Made by a program: the position numbers and the translations under genes
Part shown: in pieces, positions 1 to 8,806 of the stretch
Position numbering within the stretch: the first letter of the stretch is position 1
Layout of the letters: every line of letters starts with the position of its first letter
DNA from: Microcaldota archaeon
GTDB taxonomy: Archaea; Micrarchaeota; Micrarchaeia; Norongarragalinales; UBA97
Assembly (NCBI GenBank): GCA_016194335.1
Contig: JACQBR010000007.1
Location: 1 to 35,797 of the forward strand
DNA: 35,797 nucleotides
Direction of reading: 5' to 3'
Notes under the pieces: model-generated
What the model was told of the DNA's origin: nothing
What the model saw: only the letters and a program-made list of their open reading frames with translations
Databases searched by the model: none

Positions 1-378
1 CCTGCCTCAATGCATTACGCCGATATTTCGGACACCACTCGAAATGATACTCCAAAAAACCCTTCCAATGCGCTCCGCTCACAAAGTTCACACTACTCAT
101 GGTCTTCAACCTCCGTGGCGGCGCATCAAGCCCGCGCAAGCTGGCCGCGCCGCACGGCCCAACTTGTCGCGATTACCGACGAGTTCGAGGATTTGAAGAA
201 AGAATTGGGCGTGCAGCATGGCCTTTTGAATGAGAACGAACGTATGCAGGCGCGGGCGCAGATTGACGCGGCAGTCGCCAAGCTCTATGGCCTGACGAAA
301 GAAGAGTTCGCGCACGTCCTGCAGCAATTTCCCAATGCGGACGAGCGACAGAAAAGAATGGCGTTGGAGGAATATTAA
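1..378 (+). CDS. C-terminal end of an Eco57I-type DNA methyltransferase (partial)
   Basis: The frame is open from base 1 to the stop at 378, so this is the 3' end of a gene that starts outside the window. The last ~75 residues look like the C-terminal tail of Eco57I/type IIG and PglX-like adenine methyltransferases. They run from a TDEFEDL stretch through an ARAQIDAAVAKLYGL helix to an EFAHVLQQFP segment, which in that family reads roughly 'RAELDA..A.LYGL...E...IL..FP'. The catalytic NPPY domain is not in view. The first ~45 residues match nothing I recognise and could be diverged or out of register, so a decayed gene is possible. The 20-base gap to the next gene suggests cotranscription. Confidence 0.55.
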   Translation, partial: PASMHYADISDTTRNDTPKNPSNALRSQSSHYSWSSTSVAAHQARASWPRRTAQLVAITDEFEDLKKELGVQHGLLNENERMQARAQIDAAVAKLYGLTKEEFAHVLQQFPNADERQKRMALEEY

Positions 379-397
379 ACGATTTTGAGGTAATGAC

Positions 398-622
398 TTG
401 AGCTTTGAAACCGAAATCAAGGAAACTTGCCCTTTCTGCAAGAAGGGAATCGTAGTAATAATGGAAAAAGCGCCGTATAGGACTTTCAAGACATCAAGGG
501 GAAGTGGCAGGAGTAATACCTTCTCGGTAAACGTAAAAGGCGATTTTCGAGTTGCTTCCAGTTGTTCCGAATGTGGAAAAACACGGGAAGAAATCCAGCG
601 TAAAATCTATGGCGATATGTAA
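398..622 (+). CDS. small zinc-ribbon protein
   Basis: A 74-residue protein with two cysteine pairs, CPFC near residue 11 and CSEC near residue 55, which would bind one zinc ion as a ribbon. The start is TTG at 398: the nearby ATG at 393 is in another frame and stops at once, and a GAGGT Shine-Dalgarno lies at 387-391, six bases before the TTG. The segment between the cysteine pairs is rich in Ser, Arg and Lys, which fits nucleic-acid or protein binding, but no function can be assigned. It follows the methyltransferase end by 19 bases and may be in its operon. Confidence 0.7.
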   Translation: MSFETEIKETCPFCKKGIVVIMEKAPYRTFKTSRGSGRSNTFSVNVKGDFRVASSCSECGKTREEIQRKIYGDM

Positions 623-676
623 AACAACCTTCCCGTCCTGAAACGATTTGAGCAAAAAAATATTCCGGTAGTCTTT

Positions 677-2377
677 CTACTTCCTCACCGCATACCCTCC
701 GAGGTAGAGCTCGTCGAGCTGCGAGGTGTAAAACGTCCTCAGCGCGTCTTGGGGCGTGCACACGACGGGTTCGGGCCCGACGTTGAAGCTGGTGTTGAGA
801 ACGACTGGCGTGCCGTTGATTGACTCAAGGGACTTGATCAGTTTCCAGTAGGGCTCGTTCACTTCCCGCTTCACCGTCTGCGGCCGCGTCGAGCCGTCAA
901 CGTGGACCACGGCGGGAATTTCCTTCCTCTTTCCCTCCGGCACCTGGAATGCGAGGATCATGAACGGGCTTTCGTGCGGCTTTTCCAAATACTCATTCCT
1001 CGCCTCGTAAAGCATGCTGGGCGCAAGGGGCCGCCATTTCTCGCGCAACTTAACTTCGTTCACGCGCTCCCACACGTCCGCGCGGGTGGGGTCGGCGAGG
1101 ATGCTTCGGTTTCCAAGCGCGCGCGGGCCGAGTTCCATCCTTCCTTGGAACCAGCCGATTACCTTCCCCCCTGCAATCGCCTCTGCCGCCTCGCCGCTGG
1201 CGTCGCCGCACTTTTCGAACTTCACCCTGTTCTCCCTGAGCACCGCCTCGATTTTCTCATCCGGAAACGACGGGCCCCAGTACGCGTGCTCGAGCCGCTG
1301 GCTCACCGCCTCGCCCATTTCCGCCGCGCATTCAAGAGCCGCCCCAACTGCCGAACCGCCGTCATTGGCAGCGGGGAAGACGAACACGTCGGTTGCGAAA
1401 TCGGAATTGAGAAGCACGGAGTTGGTCGTGCAGTTGAGCGCCACGCCTCCCGCGAGGCAGATGTTGCCGCTGCCGCTTTCCCCCACCGCGTCCCTCGCGA
1501 CTTTCACCATCGCCTCTTCCAGCACTGTCTGCACGGCATACGCGAGGTTGGCGTAATTTTGTGAAGTGACGGGAATGTCCTTCGGCCGGGGAGGGAATCC
1601 CATCAGTTCCGGCGTAAGCTTCCCGTCGTAAGTGCGGCCCTCAAACCACCTTCCCTTGCGCGGGTCGATGAAATTGTAGAGCTTGCCATTCATTTCCCCG
1701 TCGGGTTTGCCGTAAGGCGCCAGGCCCATCGTCTTGCCTTCGGCCGCCCAGCCTATGTTGAGGTATTCCGAGACGATGGAGTAGAGGTCGCCGAGGGAGC
1801 GCGAGCGGGGTTCCTCGTGCATCTTTGAAATGGAGTTTCCGTTTGTTCCCTTCCACGAAACCGTGGCGTTAAGCTCCCCCGCGCCGTCCACCGTGATGAT
1901 TGAGGAGTCCTTCCAGCCGGAGAGGTAAAACGCGGTTGCGGCGTGGGCGCGGTGATGCTCGTAATAGCGGATGGGGGGAAGCGGGGCGAACTGGTCAAGC
2001 GCGTCCTTGAGGTAAAAGTCGTAGTAGGCAAGCTCTTTGAGCGACGGGGGCTTGCGGAATTTCGCCTTGTGGCTGCGGAGCCTTCCGGCCGAGCCGAGTG
2101 CGGTGTTGAGCCCGAAGTAGAGGAGGTTCTGGTCGCGGTAGGACGCGAAGTATTTCAGGAGCAGCCCGGGGTGCCACGGCACGGCGATGCAATCCACCTG
2201 CTGCATCGAAATGCCGCCTTGCGAAAGGCAGTACTTGATGGAGTTGACTGGCGCTTCCGTCGAGTGCTTCCGCCTGGTGAAACGCTCCTCCTCAACCGCT
2301 GCAACCAGCTTCCCGTCCCTGACCAGCGCGGCGCAAGTGTCGTGCGCCCAGTGGGGATAAACGCCAATGATGTTCAT
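677..2377 (-). CDS. carbamoyltransferase, NodU/CmcH/TobZ family
   Basis: A 566-residue two-domain O-carbamoyltransferase. The N-terminal Kae1-like domain opens with MNIIGVYPHWAHDTCAAL and carries the metal/carbamoyl-adenylate histidines: H12 in the AHD motif, then the HHRAH cluster at 141-145. The C-terminal domain has the signature GRMELGPRALGNRSILADP. The family uses carbamoyl phosphate and ATP to carbamoylate a hydroxyl, usually on a sugar of a glycan or natural product. I chose the ATG at 2377 because family members begin at this motif; the frame stays open to 2431, but those residues look non-coding. It is divergent from the adjacent glycosyltransferase and most likely decorates the glycan made by this cluster. 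Confidence 0.92.
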   Translation of the reverse strand: MNIIGVYPHWAHDTCAALVRDGKLVAAVEEERFTRRKHSTEAPVNSIKYCLSQGGISMQQVDCIAVPWHPGLLLKYFASYRDQNLLYFGLNTALGSAGRLRSHKAKFRKPPSLKELAYYDFYLKDALDQFAPLPPIRYYEHHRAHAATAFYLSGWKDSSIITVDGAGELNATVSWKGTNGNSISKMHEEPRSRSLGDLYSIVSEYLNIGWAAEGKTMGLAPYGKPDGEMNGKLYNFIDPRKGRWFEGRTYDGKLTPELMGFPPRPKDIPVTSQNYANLAYAVQTVLEEAMVKVARDAVGESGSGNICLAGGVALNCTTNSVLLNSDFATDVFVFPAANDGGSAVGAALECAAEMGEAVSQRLEHAYWGPSFPDEKIEAVLRENRVKFEKCGDASGEAAEAIAGGKVIGWFQGRMELGPRALGNRSILADPTRADVWERVNEVKLREKWRPLAPSMLYEARNEYLEKPHESPFMILAFQVPEGKRKEIPAVVHVDGSTRPQTVKREVNEPYWKLIKSLESINGTPVVLNTSFNVGPEPVVCTPQDALRTFYTSQLDELYLGGYAVRK

Positions 2378-2403
2378 AAGAGTAGAAAAAGGCGGGATGA
2401 GCA

Positions 2404-2423
2404 TTATAAAACGAGGGGATAAA
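2404..2423 (+). promoter_or_regulatory. divergent promoter region (TATA-like)
   Basis: The 74-base gap between the divergent carbamoyltransferase and GT4 genes is A/T-rich. It contains TTATAAAA near 2405 and GATAAATTAA near 2419, candidate archaeal TATA boxes. Spacing to the ATG at 2452 suits the first box with a short leader. This is pattern-based; there is no mapped start. Confidence 0.35.
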
Positions 2424-2451
2424 TTAACCAATTCACGCTAATCCATTCATC

Positions 2452-3528
2452 ATGAAAATACTTATGACCTCCTCCGTCGCGCCAACGCTGCACAGCGGCG
2501 TGGGGAGCGTCGAATGGAACCTCATCGAACAGCTGCGCAGGAAAGGCGTCGGGGTGGGCGAATATTTCCCCCGCCTTTCCTCAATGGCCCTTACCGACTT
2601 TTACGCCGGGCTGCGCCTTTCCAAACGCGCAGGGGAGCTGGGCTGCGACGTCATCCACGGCCACACGGACATCACGTGGAACACTCCGGACGCCTTCCGC
2701 ACGTTCCACGGCGTGGCGGCGCTTGGGGAGAAGTTTTACCGCGAGGAACGGGAGCACGCGCTGATGCCGCGCCACAAGCAGAAGGCATATTTCGTGCTGC
2801 ACAAGGCTTTCGAATCAAGGAGCGCGAAAAAAAACATCAACATCGCGGTGAGCAATTACGTGCGCGACGCGCTGATAAGATACTGCGGCGCCCCGCCCGA
2901 AAGGACGGCCACGGTGTACAACGGCATTGACGCCAAGACGTTCTCCCCCAACCGCAAGTCGGGAGGGGAATTCCGAAGCAGGCATGGCATACCCCAAAAC
3001 GCCATCGTGCTCACGTGGGTTGGCCACCTTGAGTTCAACAAGGGAATCGCTTACCTCGTAAGGCTTGCAAACGAGCTGGTCCACCGGCACGAAATCCATT
3101 TCGCAATCCGTTCCCCTGCAGGAAAGGAAGACCTGCTCTCGCGGGGGCTCGATTCCAGCTGCCTCAATCGCATCACGCTTCTGGGAATGCAGGAAGACCT
3201 CGCGTCGTTCTACAACGCGGGCGACATCCATCTCCTCACCAGCGTTTACGAGCCGTTCTGCCTCACGCTTCTCGAGGCGATGTCGTGCGGCAAGCCCGTC
3301 GTCGCTTCCCGAAGCGGCGGGCACGGGGAGAGCATCACCCCCCAAAGCGGATTTTTAACCCCCCTGCGCGATTCCGGCGCAATGGCGGAAAAAGTGGCGG
3401 AGCTGGCGGAAAGCGATTCGATGCGGAAGAGGATGGGCGCAGAAGCGAGGCGGGTAATCCTGCGTGGCTACACGAAGGAAATTATGGCCGGGAATTACAT
3501 CAAGGCGTACAAGCGGTTTTTGGAGTGA
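2452..3528 (+). CDS. glycosyltransferase family 4 (GT-B fold)
   Basis: A 358-residue retaining glycosyltransferase. The N-terminal Rossmann half contains the glycine loop (HSGVGSVEWNLIEQL) and the linker VSNYVRDAL. The VYNGIDAKTFSP strand precedes the C-terminal nucleotide-sugar half, which carries the GT4 E-x7-E motif in SVYEPFCLTLLEAMSCGKPV followed by a GG acceptor loop. It should transfer a hexose from an NDP-sugar to a growing lipid-linked or surface glycan on the cytoplasmic face. It lies 10 bases before the membrane protein gene, so the two are probably cotranscribed. Donor and acceptor cannot be told from the sequence. Confidence 0.9.
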   Translation: MKILMTSSVAPTLHSGVGSVEWNLIEQLRRKGVGVGEYFPRLSSMALTDFYAGLRLSKRAGELGCDVIHGHTDITWNTPDAFRTFHGVAALGEKFYREEREHALMPRHKQKAYFVLHKAFESRSAKKNINIAVSNYVRDALIRYCGAPPERTATVYNGIDAKTFSPNRKSGGEFRSRHGIPQNAIVLTWVGHLEFNKGIAYLVRLANELVHRHEIHFAIRSPAGKEDLLSRGLDSSCLNRITLLGMQEDLASFYNAGDIHLLTSVYEPFCLTLLEAMSCGKPVVASRSGGHGESITPQSGFLTPLRDSGAMAEKVAELAESDSMRKRMGAEARRVILRGYTKEIMAGNYIKAYKRFLE

Positions 3529-3538
3529 TTGAAAGACG

Positions 3539-5470
3539 ATGTCCCAAGATTTTTTGGGGTGGCTCAATCCCGATTTCAGGAAGATTCTTTGCCTCTCCAT
3601 AGCGCTTCTTGCTGCATACTCTTTTCTTTACCTCTACCTCTTTCCCAACGTTCTTGACACGGTGTCGCACTACGGCACGGTCGAGCTGGCGTTGCGCGAG
3701 GGGTTCGTGCGCTACACCACGCTGTGGTACGGCGGCTCGCCTCTTCTCACGGTCTATTCCCTCGGTTTCCTGCTTGCCTACATCCCATCGCTCATTCTCG
3801 GCGGCCAGGCGGGCTACGTTCTCGTCGAGTTTGCCGCATTGATCGCCCTCTGCGCGGGCATCCTCAAAATCGGCGATGCGGCCCTGGGCCAGCAGGACAA
3901 GAGGCACTTTCTCCTCTTTCTATTCCTGGCATCGCCGGCGTTTTTCTACCTCTTCATCCGCCTCGACAGGTTTCCCACCCTCACGGGCGCGGCCATCGGC
4001 GTGTTCGCAATTGCCCGCGCGCTCAACCGCGGAACGCGCCTCGATTGGAAAGGCATGGCAAAGCAGGCCGCGCTTCTCGCCCTTGCGACAATGGCGAGCG
4101 TCCACGTGGGGCTCATCGCCGGAATCGTCACTGCTGCAATGTGGGGCGGAAGGATTTTGGGCGGGAAGGAAGGGGGAGGGTTTGCAAAACACTCAATAGC
4201 GGTTGGAGCCGCCATACTCACGTTCTCCATTCTCGAGGCGTCCCACGCCTATTCCGTCTATCAATTCTCCCAATATGTCAACCCCCAGTTCTACTTCGGG
4301 TTCCACCCGCCCGTGGTGGCACTATCGTGGTTCGGGCCGCTTGCGGTTGCGGGAGTCGCGTGGCTCTTTGCGAAAAAAATTGCGGAAAGGTTTTTTGGAA
4401 ATGGAAAGAAAAAACTCGGAATTGACGCTCCAAGCGCCAGGCGCATTGCAATAATATCATTCGCCGCCGTATCCGCCGCCGCGTTTGTGGCGATGGGATG
4501 GGGAGCGCGTTTTGAGCAGACTCTCCTGATTGCCGAGTTGGTCTTGTTCATCGCGGCGTTCGAATTCCTGTTGGCCCGCTCGGTTCCGCGCCTCTCTTTC
4601 GCATTTGACGAGAACCTTGCCTTTGCCGCATTCTTCTTCGCCGCGTCTGTCACGCGCTCCTTCTTCATCCCGCCCCTCAAGACGCTCAACCCGCAGGTTT
4701 ACGTCCTCTTCGCCTCTCTATTCCTCTGCGTCTGGCTTGCCAAAAGGTTCGACGACGCCAAAGGAGCGGTGCCGCCATTGGTCCTGGCAATGGCGGTGAT
4801 TTCCATCCCAATCACCACCATAATGGCTCCCGCCTACTTCCCTCCAAACGAGGGCATTAGCGAATTCGTTTCCTACCTCAAGGCGTCTCCTGAATTCGGC
4901 CGCGTCCTCTACTCCAACTGCACCTCCAACTATTACTACGTCACCGCGTGGTCGGGCAAGCCGGCGGCAAGCGGGTTCACCTTCTACACCCAGCTCGACC
5001 CGCTCGTCCGCGAGTACGACATGGCCAACGGCGAGGGGCCTGCAAAGCTGAAGATGATTCGGGACAGTGAACTGAGAATCAAGTGGGTGGTAAGTTGCAA
5101 TCCCCAAGAGGACTTTTCGCCATACGGCTTTGCGAGGAAAATGAGTTTCGGGGGGCTTTCAGCCATCAGCACGCTTTGGGAGAGGCCGGAAAAGATGCCG
5201 CTCGTGGAGGGAACGGATGGCGCAAGGGCGGACTATTTGCAGAATGGCAACCGCATTGAAATTTCCGGGAGCATGGGCGGCCTGGCGAAGGTGAACCTCG
5301 GCTATTACCCCGTCTTCGCCTGCGAGAACTGCACGATTGAAAAAACGAGCGGCAGGGCGGTTTGGGTCAGGCTCGATTCGCAGCGTGCGGCGCTATACGT
5401 CAACGACCCGTTCCAATGGCAATTGGCCGCCAGCGCACTTGTTGCGTTGCTGGTTATTCTGCTTCTCTGA
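3539..5470 (+). CDS. polytopic membrane protein, 6-pyruvoyl-tetrahydropterin-synthase-related / GT-C-like
   Basis: A 643-residue protein with about ten hydrophobic helices, then a soluble domain from roughly residue 430, and one C-terminal membrane helix ending in LVILLL. The first loop (DTVSHYGTVELALREGF, then LWYGGSPLLTVYSLGFLLAYIP) is the pattern of the PTPS-related archaeal/bacterial membrane family. That family resembles GT-C glycosyltransferases such as ArnT and oligosaccharyltransferases, with an acidic residue in the first extracytoplasmic loop. The 'pterin synthase' name is historical and implies no pterin chemistry. Its position inside the glycan cluster suggests a lipid-linked-sugar glycosyltransferase acting outside the membrane; this is inference. 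Confidence 0.75.
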   Translation: MSQDFLGWLNPDFRKILCLSIALLAAYSFLYLYLFPNVLDTVSHYGTVELALREGFVRYTTLWYGGSPLLTVYSLGFLLAYIPSLILGGQAGYVLVEFAALIALCAGILKIGDAALGQQDKRHFLLFLFLASPAFFYLFIRLDRFPTLTGAAIGVFAIARALNRGTRLDWKGMAKQAALLALATMASVHVGLIAGIVTAAMWGGRILGGKEGGGFAKHSIAVGAAILTFSILEASHAYSVYQFSQYVNPQFYFGFHPPVVALSWFGPLAVAGVAWLFAKKIAERFFGNGKKKLGIDAPSARRIAIISFAAVSAAAFVAMGWGARFEQTLLIAELVLFIAAFEFLLARSVPRLSFAFDENLAFAAFFFAASVTRSFFIPPLKTLNPQVYVLFASLFLCVWLAKRFDDAKGAVPPLVLAMAVISIPITTIMAPAYFPPNEGISEFVSYLKASPEFGRVLYSNCTSNYYYVTAWSGKPAASGFTFYTQLDPLVREYDMANGEGPAKLKMIRDSELRIKWVVSCNPQEDFSPYGFARKMSFGGLSAISTLWERPEKMPLVEGTDGARADYLQNGNRIEISGSMGGLAKVNLGYYPVFACENCTIEKTSGRAVWVRLDSQRAALYVNDPFQWQLAASALVALLVILLL

Positions 5471-5528
5471 ATTCTTGGCGAGGCCGTTGTTCATCGTGTA
5501 GGGTCCATTGCCGTTCAACTACAGTGAG

Positions 5529-5562
5529 TTTTTTTCGGCTTGATTGCCGTTTGCGGTTTTTT
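5529..5562 (+). terminator. T-rich terminator after the membrane protein gene
   Basis: Two T runs, T7 at 5529-5535 and T6 at 5557-5562, follow the stop at 5470. Archaeal RNA polymerase ends transcription at such T tracts. The rest of the 171-base gap holds only the next promoter. Confidence 0.5.
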
Positions 5563-5592
5563 CCCAATGCCGCATTTCCTCTTTTGTTGCAG

Positions 5593-5602
5593 TATTTTAA
5601 TA
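5593..5602 (+). promoter_or_regulatory. TATA box of the dehydratase gene
   Basis: TATTTTAATA lies about 45 bases before the ATG at 5642, with a Shine-Dalgarno AAGGTGAG at 5623-5630 between them. The spacing predicts a transcript start near 5622. Confidence 0.5.
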
Positions 5603-5641
5603 CTTGCCGCCCACTTTTCCTAAAGGTGAGTTGCAAAAGAC

Positions 5642-6637
5642 ATGAATCCTACTGCCCAATACTGGAAGGGAAAGAAAGTCCTCATTACCGGCCTTACGGG
5701 CTTTGTCGGCTCGTGGCTTGCCGAAAAGCTCGTGGAGCTGGACGCCGACGTGCACGGCCTGGTCCGCAGGCACGCCGCCGGCGGGTTTGACAACCTCGAG
5801 AGGGTGAAGGGCAGGGTGAAGATGACCGATGGCGACCTTTCCGACACCGGCTCGCTTCTAAGCGCAATGAAAAAGAATGACATTCAAGTCGTCTTCCACC
5901 TCGGGGCGCAGTCTTTCGTCCCCTACTCGTTCGCGGCGCCGATTGACACCTACCAGCACAACATAATGGGCACGGCCAACCTTCTCGAGGCGGTGCGCAT
6001 TTACGACAGGCTCGAGCGCATGCACTTCGCGGGCTCTTCGGAGGAATACGGCCTCGTGCGCCCGGAGGAAACTCCCATTACCGAAGACAACCCCCTGCGG
6101 CCGATGAGCCCCTACGCCCTTACCAAGGTCGCGGGCGACCTGATGTGCTGGACGCACTTCAAGGCATACAAGATTCCCGTCGTGCGCACGCGCGCCTTCA
6201 ACCACACCGGCCCGCGCAGGGGTGACACTTTCGTCACCTCCACCGTCACGCGGCAGGCGGCGGAAGTCAAGCACGGTTCGCGCAAGGAGTTCGAGCTGGG
6301 CAACCTCGACGCAAAGCGCGACTTTTCCGACGCGCGGGACATCATCGTGGGCTACATGCTCGCGGTTGAAAAGGGCGAGGTTGGCGACGTGTACAACCTC
6401 GCCAGCGGCAAGGCATACTCGATTAGGGAGCTAGTTGACATAGCTTGCAGGCACGCGGGCGTGAAGCCCGTCATCCGGCAGGACCCCGCGAGGATGCGGC
6501 CCAGCGACGTTCCGCTTCTTTTGGGCTCATTCAAGAAGGCGCACGAGAAGTTCGGCTACGAGCCTACAATCCCGTTCGAGAAGACCATTGCCGACCTCTT
6601 CGCATACCAGGAGCAGAAGATGCTTGCGGGAAAGTGA
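5642..6637 (+). CDS. NAD(P)-dependent sugar-nucleotide dehydratase, GDP-mannose 4,6-dehydratase-like
   Basis: A 331-residue extended SDR. The cofactor loop GLTGFVG is at 17-23, and the catalytic set is S132/S133, E134 and Y158-x3-K162. The block AQSFVPYSFAAPIDTYQHN and the FNHTGPRRGDTFVT segment are close to GDP-mannose 4,6-dehydratase (Gmd) and its reductase relative Rmd. The acidic residue in SSEEYG supports a dehydratase over a reductase. The expected reaction is GDP-D-mannose to GDP-4-keto-6-deoxy-D-mannose, the precursor of fucose, rhamnose, perosamine and colitose. It has its own TATA box and a good Shine-Dalgarno. A related dehydratase or epimerase on another NDP-sugar cannot be excluded. 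Confidence 0.78.
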   Translation: MNPTAQYWKGKKVLITGLTGFVGSWLAEKLVELDADVHGLVRRHAAGGFDNLERVKGRVKMTDGDLSDTGSLLSAMKKNDIQVVFHLGAQSFVPYSFAAPIDTYQHNIMGTANLLEAVRIYDRLERMHFAGSSEEYGLVRPEETPITEDNPLRPMSPYALTKVAGDLMCWTHFKAYKIPVVRTRAFNHTGPRRGDTFVTSTVTRQAAEVKHGSRKEFELGNLDAKRDFSDARDIIVGYMLAVEKGEVGDVYNLASGKAYSIRELVDIACRHAGVKPVIRQDPARMRPSDVPLLLGSFKKAHEKFGYEPTIPFEKTIADLFAYQEQKMLAGK

Positions 6638-6648
6638 GTTTCGGCTGA

Positions 6649-6681
6649 TTTTTTCCTTTGCCTTTTGTCCTGCCTTTTTTT
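6649..6681 (+). terminator. T-rich terminator between convergent genes
   Basis: T6 at 6649-6654 and T7 at 6675-6681 follow the dehydratase stop. The second run reaches the stop codon of the convergent GT2 gene. Confidence 0.45.
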
Positions 6682-7646
6682 CAGCTTTCCTTCAGCAAAT
6701 GCCACGCCGCGCTTGAGAGCTTCACGGCATTGCGGTAGAGGAAGAGCAGCATGAAGCCGAACGAGTGCAGCGGGTCTTTGGTTTGGACGCTCATCTTGAT
6801 TCCCCTCGCAAGCCAAGCAAGAAAGAGCGCTAGAAACGGAAGCTGGAATTCCCTAACGGGAAGGAGAAGCGAAAGGGCAAGAAAAGCCAGCAATGCAAGT
6901 GAAAACAGGGGAATCAAAAAGGACCTCCACTCTCCATAATGGCGTAGGCGCAGGGCCATCCCCTTGCCGAACCACTTCGCCTGCCTCGTCGTCTCGCCCC
7001 AGGAGTCGGGGTCGGAGTGGTATTCCACCGCACGGGGCTCGAACGTGGCCTTGAATCCCCCGGCGTAAAACCTCTGGGACAAGTCGGTATCCTCGAAGTA
7101 GAAAATCCTCTCGTCAAAACCCTTCAGCGCCTTCATCGCCCTCGCGCTGTAGTGCCCCACGAGGACTTTCGTGCAGTCGAGGAGTGGCACGGGCTCGTTC
7201 TGTGCGTATTCCCACATCATCTGCCGCTGGGCCGCGACGCACTTTCCGATAAATGTTTTGGGCCGGCGGGAGAGCACCTTGTTCGCAACGCCATCCACGC
7301 CGTCCTCGACGAAGCGCCTGACGATGGATTCCACGAACCGCGGGCCGGCAATAGAATCGGCGTCGTGGAGCACCATGATGTCGCCCCTCATCACCCTGAT
7401 GCCGGCGTTTCGCGCAAAGGCGGCCGAGTGCCCCTTCCCGAAATTGATGAGCCTGATCCTCTTGTCCCGCATCCTGAGCCCCTCGACGATTTCCCGCGTG
7501 CGGTCGGTGCTGCCGTCGTTGATCACGATGATTTCAAGGCGCTTGTAAGTCTGCTCGAGAATGGACTTGACGGAGTCCCCAACGACGCCCTGCTCATTGC
7601 GTGCGGGGACGATGACTGAAACGAGGGGATTTTTTTTCATGAGCAT
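6681..7646 (-). CDS. glycosyltransferase family 2 with C-terminal membrane helices
   Basis: A 321-residue GT-A fold enzyme. It begins with VSVIVPARNEQG, continues with IIVINDGSTDRT (nucleotide-binding aspartates), has the metal-binding HDAD motif near residue 95, and has an acceptor-side FEDTDLSQR block. Two hydrophobic segments follow at about 235-285, so it is probably anchored to the inner face of the membrane and acts on a lipid-linked acceptor. The start at 7646 is only 3 bases from the stop of the upstream GT4 gene, so the two form an operon. A second ATG at 7640 is an equally possible start. Confidence 0.9.
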   Translation of the reverse strand: MLMKKNPLVSVIVPARNEQGVVGDSVKSILEQTYKRLEIIVINDGSTDRTREIVEGLRMRDKRIRLINFGKGHSAAFARNAGIRVMRGDIMVLHDADSIAGPRFVESIVRRFVEDGVDGVANKVLSRRPKTFIGKCVAAQRQMMWEYAQNEPVPLLDCTKVLVGHYSARAMKALKGFDERIFYFEDTDLSQRFYAGGFKATFEPRAVEYHSDPDSWGETTRQAKWFGKGMALRLRHYGEWRSFLIPLFSLALLAFLALSLLLPVREFQLPFLALFLAWLARGIKMSVQTKDPLHSFGFMLLFLYRNAVKLSSAAWHLLKES

Positions 7647-7649
7647 TTT

Positions 7650-8756
7650 TCAACCCGCGACCATCCTTTCGTAAACTTCCCTCGTCTTCATCGCGGTTTG
7701 CTTCCACGAGAATTTCTTCGCCCGGAGCAATCCGGCTTTTGCGAGCCTTGCGGCAAGCTTCCTGTCGCGCACGACTTGCACGATTGCCTTGGCAAACCCC
7801 TCCACGTCGTCCGGCGGGAGGGTGATTGCCGCCTTCCCAACCACTTCCGGCAGGGACGCGGCGTTGGAGCATATTACCGGCGTTCCGCAAGCCATCGCCT
7901 CAAGAGGCGGCAGGCCGAATCCCTCCATCTTGGAAGGGAACACGAGCACCGAGGCGCTTCTGTAGATTTTGGCCATGGCCTGTTCGTCACTCCCGCCTTC
8001 GATGAACTCTATGGCATCAAGCACGCCCAGCCTCCTCGCGTGTGAAATGAACTCATGCCTTCCCGTCCGCCATTGTGGCGCGCCCACCTTCACCAGCCTG
8101 AGGGAAGGGATTGTTTTTTTCGCAATTGCAAAGCTCTCAAGAAGCACGCCGAGGTTCTTGCGCGGCTGTTCCGAACCCACGTAAAGCACCGCGTCGTGCC
8201 ATCCGAACTTTGGGCCGTGCGGCGAATAAATGCGGGGGTCTACTGCGGGGTATGCCACGCGGATTTTTTGTGCGGGAACTCCCAGCAGGCGCGAAATCTC
8301 CTTTTTGCTGAATTGCGAGATTGTGATTATCGCGTCGGCCTTGCGGATTCCACGTTTCATCAGCGCGAGAACGGCCTTTTTCACGGGATTGCCCCAGCCG
8401 GCGGTTTTCTCAAACGGGATGGCGTCAAAAACCGTGATGACGCTCGGCCGGTTGCCCAAGAGCGAGAGGTAGGCCAGGCCGTGGGTTGCGATGTGGGTGA
8501 CCTTCACCCCCTTTTGCAGCGAGTGGCGCAGGCCGACCTTCACCGGAAGCAGCGAATAATCTGCAATGAGGCCCGAATGGGGGATGCGCGAATCGGGGTT
8601 GAATGCGACTTTTCCCACGCGCAGCCCGTCCATCTTCTTCAGCTGGGCCAGCACGCTGAAGGCGTATTTTGAGTATCCGCTCTTTCCCTCCCCCATCGCG
8701 CCGGTGACGTAATTCACGGCAATCCTGCCCGCAGGGGGATGGCGTTTCCTTTCCAT
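7650..8756 (-). CDS. glycosyltransferase family 4
   Basis: A 368-residue GT-B enzyme with an N-terminal glycine-rich loop ([13 protein letters not shown]) and the linker [16 protein letters not shown]. The [13 protein letters not shown] strand and [17 protein letters not shown] segment belong to the C-terminal half, which also carries the E-x7-E motif in [23 protein letters not shown]. It is predicted to add a sugar to a lipid-linked glycan in the cytoplasm. It is first of a two-gene operon with the GT2 gene and is divergent from the DPM-like gene. Confidence 0.92.
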   Translation of the reverse strand: MERKRHPPAGRIAVNYVTGAMGEGKSGYSKYAFSVLAQLKKMDGLRVGKVAFNPDSRIPHSGLIADYSLLPVKVGLRHSLQKGVKVTHIATHGLAYLSLLGNRPSVITVFDAIPFEKTAGWGNPVKKAVLALMKRGIRKADAIITISQFSKKEISRLLGVPAQKIRVAYPAVDPRIYSPHGPKFGWHDAVLYVGSEQPRKNLGVLLESFAIAKKTIPSLRLVKVGAPQWRTGRHEFISHARRLGVLDAIEFIEGGSDEQAMAKIYRSASVLVFPSKMEGFGLPPLEAMACGTPVICSNAASLPEVVGKAAITLPPDDVEGFAKAIVQVVRDRKLAARLAKAGLLRAKKFSWKQTAMKTREVYERMVAG

Positions 8757-8764
8757 TTAAGCTC

Positions 8765-8774
8765 AATATTAATA
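8765..8774 (+). promoter_or_regulatory. TATA box of the DPM-like gene
   Basis: AATATTAATA sits about 37 bases before the ATG at 8807. At archaeal spacing this predicts a nearly leaderless mRNA starting around 8797. Confidence 0.45.
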
Positions 8775-8806
8775 GTTTGTTCCGCTCTTAAGTCTATTTG
8801 GAGAAA

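Noticed and set aside
3539-5470. A pterin-synthesis function for the PTPS-related membrane protein
   Set aside because: The name comes from a weak historical similarity; the protein is polytopic and lies in a glycan cluster, with no pterin-enzyme metal site visible.
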